Shown here piece after piece: positions 1 through 8,144 of a DNA stretch of 64,000 nucleotides. This DNA is from Streptomyces zhihengii (GTDB lineage: Bacteria; Actinomycetota; Actinomycetes; Streptomycetales; Streptomycetaceae): contig NZ_JAFEJA010000002.1 of the NCBI RefSeq assembly GCF_016919245.1, positions 1,428,501 to 1,492,500 of the forward strand, in the 5' to 3' direction. The position numbers and the translations under genes are program-made. Below the pieces are notes generated by a model. The model was not told the DNA's origin and did no database searches. It saw only the letters and a list, made by a program, of their open reading frames with translations. Each line of letters starts with the position of its first letter. Position 1 is the first letter of the stretch.

Positions 1-164
1 GACCGGATTGATATTCCTGTTGTGGCATACCTTTTCGTATGAGCGCCCGGAAAAGTCGCACTCCTTGCGATGTGTGATCACGGCCGCCGTGTGTGATCGG
101 ATAGCGTCGGGAGTCACGCCGGTGCGCCGGGCACCGGTGCCCGCGACGAGAGGAAGCGAACGCC

Positions 165-599
165 ATGCCGCTCGAAGGCGAGTACGAGCCCAGCCCCTCG
201 GACTGGGTGCGCAAGCAGGTCGAGCTGTACGAGTCGTCCGGAGGCACCGAGGGGACCACGATGCGGGGCATGCCCGTCGTCCTGGTGACCAACGTCGGCG
301 CCCGCAGCGGCCGGATCCGCAAGACACCGCTGATGCGGGTGGAGCACGACGGCGCGTACGCGCTCGTCGCGTCGAACGGCGGTGCCGTGAAGCACCCCGT
401 CTGGTACCACAACCTGGTCGCCCACCCCGGCATCGAACTGCGCGACGCCACCGAGGTCTGGGACATGCGCGTCCGGCTGATCACCGGTCAGGAACGCGCC
501 GAGTGGTGGGAGCGCGCCGTCGAGGCGTTCCCCGACTACGCGGACTACCAGGTCAAGACCGACCGCGAGATCCCCGTCTTCCTGGCCGAGCGGGCCTGA
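165..599 (+). CDS. F420-dependent nitroreductase (DDN) family protein
   Basis: The 144-aa product belongs to the nitroreductase/deazaflavin-dependent (DDN-like) split-barrel family, whose members use reduced coenzyme F420 to reduce quinones or nitro compounds. The family hallmark stretch is present as [14 protein letters not shown] (residues 43-56), and a conserved W-Y-H-N motif follows ('[15 protein letters not shown]'). Length fits the family (about 140-150 aa). The ATG start follows an AGAGGAAG ribosome site at suitable spacing. It stands alone: nothing precedes it in the window and a hairpin follows it before a convergent gene. Family assignment is strong; the substrate cannot be inferred. 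Confidence 0.9.
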   Translation: MPLEGEYEPSPSDWVRKQVELYESSGGTEGTTMRGMPVVLVTNVGARSGRIRKTPLMRVEHDGAYALVASNGGAVKHPVWYHNLVAHPGIELRDATEVWDMRVRLITGQERAEWWERAVEAFPDYADYQVKTDREIPVFLAERA

Positions 600-619
600 C
601 GGGACGTCACCGGGGTGTG

Positions 620-648
620 CGCGCACGGGCCGGGCCGGCCCGTGCGCG
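620..648. terminator. Bidirectional hairpin terminator between convergent genes
   Basis: Perfect 12-bp arms (620-631 and 637-648, all G/C except one A/T pair) enclose a 5-nt loop. The site lies 20 bp after the stop of the DDN-family gene and downstream of the convergent K+ channel gene. There is no U-tract, as is usual for Streptomyces terminators. The rest of 649-843 is GC-rich with an imperfect repeated block and no gene I can support. Confidence 0.6.
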
Positions 649-843
649 GCGCTCCGCGGGGCTGGTCGCCGCCGCCGGCGGCCGGGCCCGTGCGCGCGGC
701 CGGGTCCGGCGGGGCTCCGCCCCGCGTCCCGCGCCTCCATCGCCGGCGGGGCCGGGAGGCTGCCGGCCGGGTCCGTGTGCGCGGCCGGGTCCGGCGGGGT
801 CCTCGGCGGGAGGCCGCTCGACAGGAGCGGCGTCCCGCGCCGT

Positions 844-1299
844 TCAGTCGGCGCCGCCCCGCTCGCCGGCCAGCATCCGCTCGATCCGGTCGAAGCGCTC
901 GTGCAGGGCGCGGGTCTCCTCGCGCAGGCGGTGGGTGTGGTCGCGGCGCCGCTCCTCCCGGCCGACGAACCAGGTCGCCAGGGCGGCCGTCACCATGCCG
1001 TACGTGGTGATGCCGACGACCATGACGACGGCGCCGACGACCCTGCCCCACAGCGTGACCGGGTAGAAGTCCCCGTAGCCGACGGTGGTCGCCGTCTCGA
1101 TCGACCACCACAGGCCCTTCGGGTACGACGTCAGATTCGCCCCGTGCGCCCCTTCCTCGGCGGCGGTCACGGCCCACGCGCCGCCGAGCATGACCAGCAC
1201 CAGGACGACCGTCGCCCCGCCCGCCGCCTTGAGGTGCAACGACCGCCCCTCCCGCCCGAGCAGCACGGCGACCGCTCTGGTGAGGAATCCCGGAACCAT
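844..1299 (-). CDS. Two-TM potassium channel family protein
   Basis: A 151-aa membrane protein of the KcsA/ion_trans_2 type. Two hydrophobic helices (about residues 25-45 and 85-105) flank a pore loop carrying the K+ selectivity filter TVGYGD in 'SIETATTVGYGDFYP'. The C-terminal tail (about residues 112-151) is highly charged (RREERRRDHTHRLREE and so on) and probably forms a coiled-coil cytoplasmic domain. The ATG at 1299 is chosen over upstream in-frame starts because a perfect GGAAGGAGG precedes it at 4-5 nt. Length is close to KcsA (160 aa). Role: plasma-membrane K+ conductance; gating is not evident from sequence. Confidence 0.93.
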   Translation of the reverse strand: MVPGFLTRAVAVLLGREGRSLHLKAAGGATVVLVLVMLGGAWAVTAAEEGAHGANLTSYPKGLWWSIETATTVGYGDFYPVTLWGRVVGAVVMVVGITTYGMVTAALATWFVGREERRRDHTHRLREETRALHERFDRIERMLAGERGGAD

Positions 1300-1345
1300 G
1301 CCGCCTCCTTCCGCCCGCCCCAGTCTCCCCGCGATCCCCCGCCGG

Positions 1346-1366
1346 GCCCCGGGGGCGCGCCGGGGC
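1346..1366 (-). terminator. Short GC hairpin downstream of the DUF2470 gene
   Basis: Arms GCCCCGG and CCGGGGC (7 bp) around a 7-nt loop lie 11 bp beyond the stop of the leftward DUF2470 gene and upstream of the K+ channel ribosome site. It probably ends the iron-regulated transcript. Confidence 0.4.
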
Positions 1367-1376
1367 ACAGGCGCCG

Positions 1377-2099
1377 TCAGGGGCGGTTGCGGGTGCGGCG
1401 GGGGGCGGGCCGGCGCAGGAGGCGGTCGATCTGGCGGCCGACGTCCTCGGTGTCGCGGACCGGGCCGGGGAAGGCGATGCGGGTGTCGGTGTGGCCGCCG
1501 CCGGGGTGTTCGAGACGGAGCACGATGCCGAAGCGGTCGAGCGCCAGCGGCCGGACGCGAAGGGCGTCCTGGCGCAGGGCGGGGTCGGTGAGCAGGGTGA
1601 GCCGGTCGACGACGTCCTGGTGGTCGTCGGTCAGGTGCAGCAGCATCGACGTCTCGTGCGCGGCCAGCACGTCCGGCCGGGCCCGGGCCAGGTCCTCCGG
1701 GTCGACGTGCTCCACGCGCCCGCGGCGCTCGATGGCGGCCCGTGCCAGGTCGAGGCCGAGGACCAGCGTCTTCGCGCCGGCGCGGGCGTCGCAGGGGACG
1801 AGCCGCCCGGCCAGGGTGACCTTCGCGCGGACGCGGTCGCGGACGCCGGCCGGGGCGATGTCGGTGAATTCGAGGAGGGCCGCGAGGTCGCCACGGGGCG
1901 CGTGGGCGGCCTGGGCGGCGAGCGGGCTGTCCGCCGGCGCGTGCAGCAGCAGGCGGCCCTTGCGGTCGACGCTGTGCATGTCGACCAGGTCGTAGCAGCG
2001 ATCGTCGGCGGTCAGGCTCAGTGACGGGGCGGCCGCGATGACGGAGCGGACGCGCTCGGCGCAGCCGGGCTCGTCGACGCGGGACTTCGCCGGAATCAT
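1377..2099 (-). CDS. DUF2470 domain protein under an iron box
   Basis: A 240-aa cytoplasmic protein of the DUF2470 type, the fold that forms the C-terminal part of HugZ/HutZ-like haem-degrading proteins and also occurs alone in actinomycetes. The N-terminal half resembles the flavin-reductase-like split barrel of these proteins ('YDLVDMHSVDRKGRLLLHAPADSP'), and the C-terminal DUF2470-like half includes 'HLTDDHQDVVDRLTLL' and 'VRPLALDRFGIVLRL'. The ATG at 2099 has a GGAGAG site. It is immediately downstream of a near-consensus IdeR/DmdR iron box (2113-2131), so repression by the iron regulator when iron is replete is expected. A haem or iron-related function is inferred from family and regulation; no catalytic residue can be assigned with certainty. 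Confidence 0.8.
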   Translation of the reverse strand: MIPAKSRVDEPGCAERVRSVIAAAPSLSLTADDRCYDLVDMHSVDRKGRLLLHAPADSPLAAQAAHAPRGDLAALLEFTDIAPAGVRDRVRAKVTLAGRLVPCDARAGAKTLVLGLDLARAAIERRGRVEHVDPEDLARARPDVLAAHETSMLLHLTDDHQDVVDRLTLLTDPALRQDALRVRPLALDRFGIVLRLEHPGGGHTDTRIAFPGPVRDTEDVGRQIDRLLRRPAPRRTRNRP

Positions 2100-2112
2100 C
2101 GTCTCTCCTCTG

Positions 2113-2131
2113 TTAGGTAAGGCTAACCTAA
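2113..2131. promoter_or_regulatory. Iron box (DtxR/IdeR/DmdR1-type operator)
   Basis: TTAGGTAAGGCTAACCTAA is a 19-bp palindrome differing at one position from the actinobacterial consensus TTAGGTTAGGCTAACCTAA. It lies 14-32 bp upstream of the DUF2470 start, where a bound repressor would block transcription. Confidence 0.92.
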
Positions 2132-2231
2132 CAAGAATCTGTGTCCCGTTGCAGCCGGATGGGCCGGAACGCACGGACCTCGGCGGCATGCGCGGCAACG
2201 CACGCCGCCGGGCGGGCCGGGCGGGAACGGG

Positions 2232-2411
2232 CTACAGCGAGATGAGCCGGAAGATGAAGAACGCGGCGACGACGACGGCCCCGGCCACGATCAGCCAGAC
2301 CCAGAGGCCCGGATGCTCCCAGGGGCCTCCGTCCGGGCGCTCCTCGTGGGCCTCGGCGATGGAGCCCTCCGCCGGCGGGGTCTCCTCGGGCGGTACCAGT
2401 GGATCGGTCAT
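2232..2411 (-). CDS. Small single-pass membrane protein (59 aa)
   Basis: An ATG at 2411 opens a 59-codon frame ending at TAG (2234-2232). The N-terminal half is acidic and proline-rich (MTDPLVPPEETPPAEG), followed by one hydrophobic helix (LWVWLIVAGAVVVAAFFIF) and a short tail FRLISL. This is the usual composition of small actinomycete DUF-type membrane proteins. No strong Shine-Dalgarno is visible (only GGATAC just before ATG). It lies between the spore photoproduct lyase-like gene and the iron box, on the same strand as both neighbours. Function unknown; coding potential is supported by third-position GC and the coherent TM segment. Confidence 0.6.
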   Translation of the reverse strand: MTDPLVPPEETPPAEGSIAEAHEERPDGGPWEHPGLWVWLIVAGAVVVAAFFIFRLISL

Positions 2412-2460
2412 GTATCCAGGCTCGCGGAGCCCGCGCGATGGCGCACCCGCTGCGCCCGCT

Positions 2461-2480
2461 CCACCGCGCGGCTGCGGTGG
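2461..2480 (-). terminator. Hairpin after the radical SAM gene
   Basis: CCACCGC-(6 nt)-GCGGTGG lies just past the stop of the leftward radical SAM gene (ends 2487) and upstream of the 59-aa gene. Confidence 0.45.
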
Positions 2481-2486
2481 GCCGGG

Positions 2487-3668
2487 TCAGAACGCGTAGC
2501 GGATCGGGAGCCACGGGGTGTGGCGCTCCACCAGCCGGCGCACGGTGTCCACCGCCTCGCCCTTGACCCCGGTGCGGTACCGCACGTTCCAGCTCCCGTT
2601 CTCCGAGCGCTTGGGCTGCTGGATCCCGGGCCGCCACAGGGCGGACTCGGCACGCGGGTGCCAGGCCAGGTTCACCTCGTGCAGGTCCCGGTTGTGGGTC
2701 AGCATGATCACCTCGGCCGCGGCCTGGTCCTTGACCGCCCGCGGCAGGACGTCGTCCATCCTGCGCAACAGCTCCGCCCACGCCTCCTCCCAGCCGGGAC
2801 GCACGACGACGGGGGAGAAGTTGAAGTGCACCTCGTACCCGGCCTCCACGAAGTCCCCGGCGGCGGCGATCCGGTCCTCGACGGGACTGGTGCGGATGTC
2901 CAGCAGCCGGGCGTCCTTCGGGGGCATCACCGAGAAGCGGATCCGGGTGCGCCCGCGGGGCGCGAGCAGCAGCAGATCGGGATTGACGAACTTGGTGGCG
3001 AAGGACGCCTTGGCGGTGGGCCAGCGGGCGAAGGCGTGCACCAGATCGGCGGTGTTCTCGCTGATCAGCGCGTCCACCGAGCAGTCGCCGTTCTCGCCGA
3101 TGTCGTACACCCACGCCACCGGGTCGCACTGGTTCGGCTCGGCCTTGGGCCCCTGGGCCGCCACATGCCGTCCCAGGCGGCCGATCACCCGCTCGATGTT
3201 GGTGAACACGGTGACCGGGTTGGCGAAGCCCTTGCGGCGCGGGACGTAGCAGTAGGCGCAGGCCATCGCACACCCGTTGGAGGCGCCGGGGGCGATCCAG
3301 TCCGCCGACCTGCCGTTGGGCCGCACCGTGAGCGTCTTCTTCTCGCCCAACACCAGGACCGTCTTCTTGATCCGCACCCAGTTCTCCGCGTTGCCCGGAT
3401 TGCCGTGCAGGCCCGGGATCCGCCAGTGCGATTCGACGGGGACCACCCGGGCTTCCGGGAACCTCGCGAGGATCTCCCGGCCGCGCGGGGACGCCGCCGC
3501 GGCCGGTTCGGCGTGGATCTCCCGCACCTCCAGCATCCGCCGGGCCTCCGCGGAGGTACGGAACGACGGCCCCGGCCCCCGGGGGACCGGCGGCGCGGGG
3601 AGGATCTCCTCCAGGCCGAACAGCGCGTCGGGGTCCCCGGGGCCGGAAGAAGGGCCGAAGGTGCTCAC
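2487..3668 (-). CDS. Spore photoproduct lyase-family radical SAM protein
   Basis: A 393-aa radical SAM enzyme of the spore photoproduct lyase (SPL) family, which repairs thymine-dimer photoproducts in spore DNA by an adenosyl radical. The [4Fe-4S] cysteine triad is the SPL-type C-x3-C-x2-C in 'NGCAMACAYCYVPRRKG' (about residues 135-145), with DPVAWVYDIGENGDCSVDAL downstream as in other actinomycete homologues. The GTG at 3668 is preferred because the family similarity begins soon after and a TACGGT -10 element (3680-3675) ends 6 nt before it, suggesting a leaderless mRNA. It is divergent from a SpoIIE-type phosphatase. Whether actinomycete members repair spore photoproduct is not established; the radical SAM fold is certain. 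Confidence 0.85.
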   Translation of the reverse strand: MSTFGPSSGPGDPDALFGLEEILPAPPVPRGPGPSFRTSAEARRMLEVREIHAEPAAAASPRGREILARFPEARVVPVESHWRIPGLHGNPGNAENWVRIKKTVLVLGEKKTLTVRPNGRSADWIAPGASNGCAMACAYCYVPRRKGFANPVTVFTNIERVIGRLGRHVAAQGPKAEPNQCDPVAWVYDIGENGDCSVDALISENTADLVHAFARWPTAKASFATKFVNPDLLLLAPRGRTRIRFSVMPPKDARLLDIRTSPVEDRIAAAGDFVEAGYEVHFNFSPVVVRPGWEEAWAELLRRMDDVLPRAVKDQAAAEVIMLTHNRDLHEVNLAWHPRAESALWRPGIQQPKRSENGSWNVRYRTGVKGEAVDTVRRLVERHTPWLPIRYAF

Positions 3669-3837
3669 CCCGGAACCGTACACAGAACGGGCGCCGCGCC
3701 GTCCCGTCCGCGGCCCGCGACGGGGACGCGCCGAAGTGCCCCGCTTCCGCGCAGGGCGCATCCTGGCGGTTGGGCGCCGCCACGACCGCGACCGGCCCGC
3801 TGCCGCCGAACGCCGCCGAACCAGGGAGCGACACGAC

Positions 3838-6054
3838 GTGACATCTGCTCCACGGGGCGACGGAAACGGCCGGGCCGGAGGCTGGGACCAGGACTCGGCC
3901 CTCGCCCGCGCGGTGCTCTCCCAGCAGAGCATCGCCGTCATGGAGCTCGACATGGACCTGCGCCCCGTCCGCACGAACGGGGCGTACGCGGCGATGCGCC
4001 CCGGCGGGGCGGGCGACGACTGGCTGCTGGAGGTCACCGGAACGGGCGCCCACGGGACGGTGCGCGCGTTCATGGCCCGGGTGGCCGAGACCGGCACACC
4101 CGTGGTCGCCGCCGAGTACCCCCTCGGCCCCGAGGGCTCCGACCGGATGGTCTCCCTCACCTGCATCCGCGTCACCGACCCCCTCGGGGCGCCCGTCGGC
4201 ATCGCCATCGCCGCCGTCGAGGTCACCGAGCGGCACCGGGCCCAGCGGCGGCTGTCGGCCGCCTACCGGGAGGCCTTCGAGATCGGCGGCTCGCTGGACG
4301 TCGTGCACAGTGCGCGCGACCTGGCCGCCGTCCTGGTGCCCGCCCTCGGCGACCTCGCCTTCGTCGACTTCCCCGACGACGTCCTCCAGGGCCGCGACCC
4401 CACGCCCGGCTACCACGGCGCGGAGGCGTTCGCCGCGCGGCGGGTGGCCACCAAGTCGGCCGACGGCGAATGGCCCGCCGGTCTGGTGCGGGTCGGCGAG
4501 CTGGTGCCGACCCCTCCCGAACCGCTGATGCCCGCCGAGACGACCGCCGGGGGCGCGCTCGTCATCGACGAGGAGCTCGGCCGCCGCATCGTCGGCGACG
4601 ACCCGCATCTGCTCCGCCGCCTCATGCCCGAGGGCATGCGGCACGCCCTCGGCTGCCCCCTGCACCACCGCGGACGCTTCTTCGGCTACGCCCAGGTGTA
4701 CCGCGTCGACAACCCCGACCCGTTCGGCGAGGCGGACGTCAAACTCATGCAGGACCTGTGCTTCCGCGCCGCCCTCGCCATCGACAACGCCTTCCGCTTC
4801 ACCCGCGAGCACCGCACGGCCGTCGTCCTCCAGCAGAGCCTGCTCCCGCCCGCCGCCACCGAGACGGCCGCCGCCGAGACCGCCGGCGCCTATCTCCCCG
4901 CGGGCGGCAGCGTCAGCGTCGGCGGCGACTGGTTCGACGCCTTCCCGGTCTCCTCGCTGCGGATGGCCCTCGTCGTCGGCGACGTCATCGGCCACGGCCT
5001 CCAGGCGACGGCGACCATGGCGCGGCTGCGCACCGCCGTGCAGACCCTCGCCGACCTCGACCTGCCCCCCGACGAACTCCTCACCCGGCTCGACGACCTG
5101 GTGCAGCGCATGGTGGCGGAGTCGAAGGAGCCCGACACCGTCGGCGCCTCCTGCCTGTTCGCCGTCTACGACCCGGTGACCGGCGTGTGCCAGATGGCCA
5201 GTGCGGGCCATCCGCCGCCGGTCGTCGTCCGCCCCGACGGCAGCGCCGAGTACGCGGCGGTGGTCCCCGGGCCGACGCTGGGCGTGGGGGACAACCCGTT
5301 CGAGGTGTTCAGCACGACCCTCCCGGTCGGCAGTGTGCTCGCCCTCTACACCGACGGCCTGGTGCGGCGCGCGGGCGGCGGGGACGACGCGCCGGGCGGC
5401 GCGGAGGATCCGCTCCCGGCGGAGCTGGCGAAGCTGGTGGCGGACGGGCGTTCCCTCGACGGCATCGCCGCCGAGCTCACCGCCCGCCGCGCCGCGCCGG
5501 AGCAGCCCGCCGACGACGTCACCGTGCTGCTCGCCCGCACCCGGGCCGTCGACGGACGGGACACGGCGACCTGGGAGTACGCCGCCGACCCCGCCGCCGT
5601 GCACGACGCCCGCACCGACGTGGTGCGCCAGCTGGAGGTGTGGGGCCTCCAGGAGCAGTCGTTCGCCACCGAACTCATCGTCAGCGAGCTGGTCACCAAC
5701 GCGATCCGGCACGCGGGCGGCCCCGTCGTCCTGCGCCTCATCCGCGACCGGGTGCTCGTGTGCGAGGTCGCCGACCCCAGCAACACCCAGCCGCGCCTGC
5801 GCCGCGCGCTCAGCACGGACGAGGGCGGCCGGGGGCTGTTCCTGATCGCGCAGCTCTCCACCCGGTGGGGGTGCCGGTACGGCGCCCGCGGCAAGACGAT
5901 CTGGACCGAACAGGCCCTCGATCCCGCCCGGGTCAGCGGCTGCCGCGGGTGGTGGTCTTGCGGTAGCCGAAGGGGCCCGGCAGGTCCATCGAGGTGGTCC
6001 GGCGTCCGGTGGTCGAGTAGGTGTGCCGCGGGCCCTTCCCCTTGCCGAAGGTGA
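3838..6054 (+). CDS. PAS-GAF-SpoIIE phosphatase with C-terminal HATPase
   Basis: A 738-aa multidomain regulator typical of Streptomyces sigma/anti-sigma partner switching. In order: a PAS-like sensor (about residues 15-140), a GAF domain (about 150-330), a PP2C/SpoIIE phosphatase ('GGDWFDAFPV', 'GDVIGHGLQATATMARLR', 'SAGHPPPVVV', 'LALYTDGLVRR') and an anti-sigma-type HATPase ('ELIVSELVTNAIRHAGG', 'GGRGLFLIAQLSTRWG'). GTG at 3838 follows GGGAG. The expected end of the HATPase ('GKTIWTEQ') comes at about residue 694. The last 40 residues are Arg/Ser/Trp/Gly-rich and are read antisense through the DUF4236 gene, so the original stop may have been lost. Predicted role: dephosphorylating an anti-sigma antagonist and binding a sigma factor in response to a small signal. 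Confidence 0.9.
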   Translation: MTSAPRGDGNGRAGGWDQDSALARAVLSQQSIAVMELDMDLRPVRTNGAYAAMRPGGAGDDWLLEVTGTGAHGTVRAFMARVAETGTPVVAAEYPLGPEGSDRMVSLTCIRVTDPLGAPVGIAIAAVEVTERHRAQRRLSAAYREAFEIGGSLDVVHSARDLAAVLVPALGDLAFVDFPDDVLQGRDPTPGYHGAEAFAARRVATKSADGEWPAGLVRVGELVPTPPEPLMPAETTAGGALVIDEELGRRIVGDDPHLLRRLMPEGMRHALGCPLHHRGRFFGYAQVYRVDNPDPFGEADVKLMQDLCFRAALAIDNAFRFTREHRTAVVLQQSLLPPAATETAAAETAGAYLPAGGSVSVGGDWFDAFPVSSLRMALVVGDVIGHGLQATATMARLRTAVQTLADLDLPPDELLTRLDDLVQRMVAESKEPDTVGASCLFAVYDPVTGVCQMASAGHPPPVVVRPDGSAEYAAVVPGPTLGVGDNPFEVFSTTLPVGSVLALYTDGLVRRAGGGDDAPGGAEDPLPAELAKLVADGRSLDGIAAELTARRAAPEQPADDVTVLLARTRAVDGRDTATWEYAADPAAVHDARTDVVRQLEVWGLQEQSFATELIVSELVTNAIRHAGGPVVLRLIRDRVLVCEVADPSNTQPRLRRALSTDEGGRGLFLIAQLSTRWGCRYGARGKTIWTEQALDPARVSGCRGWWSCGSRRGPAGPSRWSGVRWSSRCAAGPSPCRR

Positions 6055-6130
6055 GGGACATGGACTTGCGGTTGACGTTGAGGCGGACGCCGGGGAATAT
6101 CCGGAAGCTCTTGCGGAACGTGATCGGCAT
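5933..6130 (-). CDS. DUF4236 domain protein
   Basis: A 65-aa basic protein matching the DUF4236 pattern: N-terminal 'FRKSFRIFPGVRLNVNRKS', then 'LTFGKGKGPRHTYSTTGRRTT' and 'GPFGYRKTT'. The ATG at 6130 follows a clean AAGGAG. The family is widespread in bacteria, often fused to membrane domains, and is uncharacterised. About 120 bp of its 3' part overlap, on the opposite strand, the 3' end of the SpoIIE-type phosphatase gene. Confidence 0.85.
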   Translation of the reverse strand: MPITFRKSFRIFPGVRLNVNRKSMSLTFGKGKGPRHTYSTTGRRTTSMDLPGPFGYRKTTTRGSR

Positions 6131-6298
6131 GACGGGCTCCTTTCGTCGGGATGCGTTCTCGCGTCTTCCCCCGGTTTCCCCTGTCACTCGGCCCGTCCGC
6201 CCCGCGTCCCACGGGCCGTCAGGCGGCGTCCCGCGGACCGGCGGGCGGCGCCCCGGCCCCGGAGCGGAACCGGTGCCGCCCGCCGGGAGGAACCGCGC

Positions 6299-6329
6299 TT
6301 GACCTCAAGTGGAGTTGAGGTACCACGAT
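6299..6329 (+). promoter_or_regulatory. MerR/SoxR-type promoter-operator upstream of ABC exporter
   Basis: TTGACC (6299-6304) and CACGAT (6324-6329) are separated by 19 bp, the long spacer that marks MerR-family activated promoters. The spacer and flanks form the imperfect palindrome ACCTCAAGTGGAGTTGAGGT (6302-6321), whose outer arms ACCTCAA/TTGAGGT match SoxR-type sites. The regulator itself is not adjacent. Confidence 0.75.
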
Positions 6330-6336
6330 CGCCGGC

Positions 6337-6420
6337 ATGGACCTCACCCGACCCACCACCGCCCCACCCGCCGGCCCCGCCGCCCCGGTACGCGCTGAGA
6401 GGGCGGACCGATGCTGCTGA
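6337..6420 (+). CDS. Possible leaderless leader peptide (27 aa) of the ABC operon
   Basis: The first ATG after the MerR-type promoter lies 7 nt beyond its -10 hexamer, exactly where transcription should begin, and opens a 27-codon frame (MDLTRPTTAPPAG...) whose TGA overlaps the start region of the exporter gene (ATG at 6411). This geometry suggests a leaderless leader peptide translationally coupled to the transporter. It is short and of low complexity, so it could be chance. Confidence 0.35.
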   Translation: MDLTRPTTAPPAGPAAPVRAERADRCC

Positions 6421-8144
6421 GACTCGTGGCCGGCCGTCTGCGCCCCTACCGGTGGACCCTCGCCCTCCTCGTCCTGCTCCAACTCGTGCAGGTCCTCGCC
6501 TCGCTGACCCTGCCCCGCCTCAACGCCGACATCATCGACAACGGCGTCCTGCGCGGCGACACCGCCCATGTGCTGGCCGGCGGCGCGCGGATGGCCGGGG
6601 CCACCCTCGTCCAGGCCGCCGCCGCTGCCGCCGCCGTCTGGTTCGGCGCCAGGATCGCCATGGGCGTCGCCCGTGACGTGCGCGCCGACGCCTTCCGCCG
6701 TGTCCAGTCCTTCTCCGCCCGGGAGATGAGCCGCTTCGGCACCGCGTCGCTGATCACCCGCACCACCAACGACGTGCAGCAGGTGCAGACGTTCGCCGTG
6801 CTCATCCTGACGATGCTCGTCGCCGCGCCCCTCATGTGCGCCGGCGGTATCGTCATGGCACTCGGCCAGGACGTCCCGCTCGCCCTGCTCCTGCTGCTGT
6901 TCGTCCCGCTGATGGCGGGCGCCGTCGGCACCGTCGTGCTGCGGATGCGGCCGCTGTTCCGCGGCATGCAGCAGCGCGTCGACCGGGTGGGCCGGGTGGT
7001 GCGCGAGCAGATCACCGGCGTCCGCGTCGTCCGCGCTTTCGTCCGGGACCGGTACGAGCAGGGGCGGTTCGCCGCCGCCAACGACGAACTGCGCGACGTC
7101 GGCCTGCGGGTGGGCCGCCTCTCCGCGGTGATGTTCCCCATCGTGCTGGTGGTCTGGGAACTGGCCACCGTCGGTGTCATCTGGGTCGGGGCCCACCGCA
7201 TCGAATCGGGCGCCCTGCAGGCCGGTTCGCTCGTCGCGTTCCTCGGCTACCTGCTCCAGATCATGATGTCGGTGATGATGGTGCTCTTCCTGCTGATGCA
7301 CCTGCCCCGCGCGGAGGTCTGCGCCGAACGCATCCAGGAACTCCTCGACACCCTTCCCTCGGTGGCCCCGCCCGCCGACCCGGTGCGCGCACTGCGCGGA
7401 CCCGGACTGCTGGAGATCCGCGACGCCGGCTTCCGCTACCCCGGCGCCGAGGAACCCGTCCTCCGCTCGGTGAGCCTCACCGCCCGGCCCGGCACCACCA
7501 CCGCCGTCATCGGCTCCACCGGCAGCGGCAAGTCCACCCTCCTCGGACTCGTCCCGCGGCTCCTCGACGCGACCGCCGGCACGGTACGGGTCGGCGGCGT
7601 CGACGTCACCGCCATGGACCCGGCCCTCCTCGCCCGAACCGTCGGACTCGTGCCGCAGAAGCCGTACCTCTTCTCCGGCACCGTCGCGGACAATCTGCGC
7701 TACGGCAGGCCCGGCGCGAGCGACGGGGAACTGTGGCACGCCCTGGAGGTGGCCCAGGCGGACGGCTTCGTCCGCGCGCTCGACGGCGGCCTGGACGCAC
7801 CCGTCACCCAGGGCGGCACCAACCTCTCCGGCGGACAGCGCCAGCGCCTCGCCATCGCCCGGGTCCTCGTCGCACGCCCGCGGGTGTACCTCTTCGACGA
7901 CTCCTTCTCCGCCCTCGACAACCGCACCGACGCCGCGCTGCGGCGGGCGCTCGCCGAGGAGACCGCCGGCGCCGCCGTCGTGATCGTCGCCCAGCGGGTC
8001 GCCACCGTCCGCGGAGCCGACCGGATCGTCGTCCTCGACCGGGGCAGGGCCGTCGGCCGCGGCACCCACGAGGAGCTCATGCGGGACAGCGCCGTCTACC
8101 GGGAGATCGTCCTCTCCCAGCTCACCGAGGAGGAAGCCGCATGA
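6411..8144 (+). CDS. ABC exporter half-transporter, degenerate-site subunit
   Basis: A 577-aa type I ABC exporter: six-helix permease domain (about residues 1-310) and ATPase domain (about 335-577). Walker A is GSTGSGKST (about 367-375), signature LSGGQRQRL (about 474-482), and Walker B reads YLFDDSFSALD. The catalytic glutamate after Walker B is Asp, as in the degenerate site of heterodimeric exporters such as TM287/288 and BmrCD. A GAGAGGG site precedes the ATG. The gene overlaps the next by ATGA, giving a two-subunit operon behind a MerR/SoxR-type promoter. Likely role: export of redox-active or lipophilic compounds (drug, metabolite); substrate unknown. Confidence 0.93.
   Translation: MLLRLVAGRLRPYRWTLALLVLLQLVQVLASLTLPRLNADIIDNGVLRGDTAHVLAGGARMAGATLVQAAAAAAAVWFGARIAMGVARDVRADAFRRVQSFSAREMSRFGTASLITRTTNDVQQVQTFAVLILTMLVAAPLMCAGGIVMALGQDVPLALLLLLFVPLMAGAVGTVVLRMRPLFRGMQQRVDRVGRVVREQITGVRVVRAFVRDRYEQGRFAAANDELRDVGLRVGRLSAVMFPIVLVVWELATVGVIWVGAHRIESGALQAGSLVAFLGYLLQIMMSVMMVLFLLMHLPRAEVCAERIQELLDTLPSVAPPADPVRALRGPGLLEIRDAGFRYPGAEEPVLRSVSLTARPGTTTAVIGSTGSGKSTLLGLVPRLLDATAGTVRVGGVDVTAMDPALLARTVGLVPQKPYLFSGTVADNLRYGRPGASDGELWHALEVAQADGFVRALDGGLDAPVTQGGTNLSGGQRQRLAIARVLVARPRVYLFDDSFSALDNRTDAALRRALAEETAGAAVVIVAQRVATVRGADRIVVLDRGRAVGRGTHEELMRDSAVYREIVLSQLTEEEAA

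Noticed and set aside
2128..5712. Very long open frame on the minus strand (over 1100 codons) opposite the phosphatase and radical SAM genes
   Set aside because: It is an antisense shadow produced by GC-rich codon bias. Its translation is His/Gly/Val/Arg-rich with no family resemblance, while the overlapping genes have clear domains.
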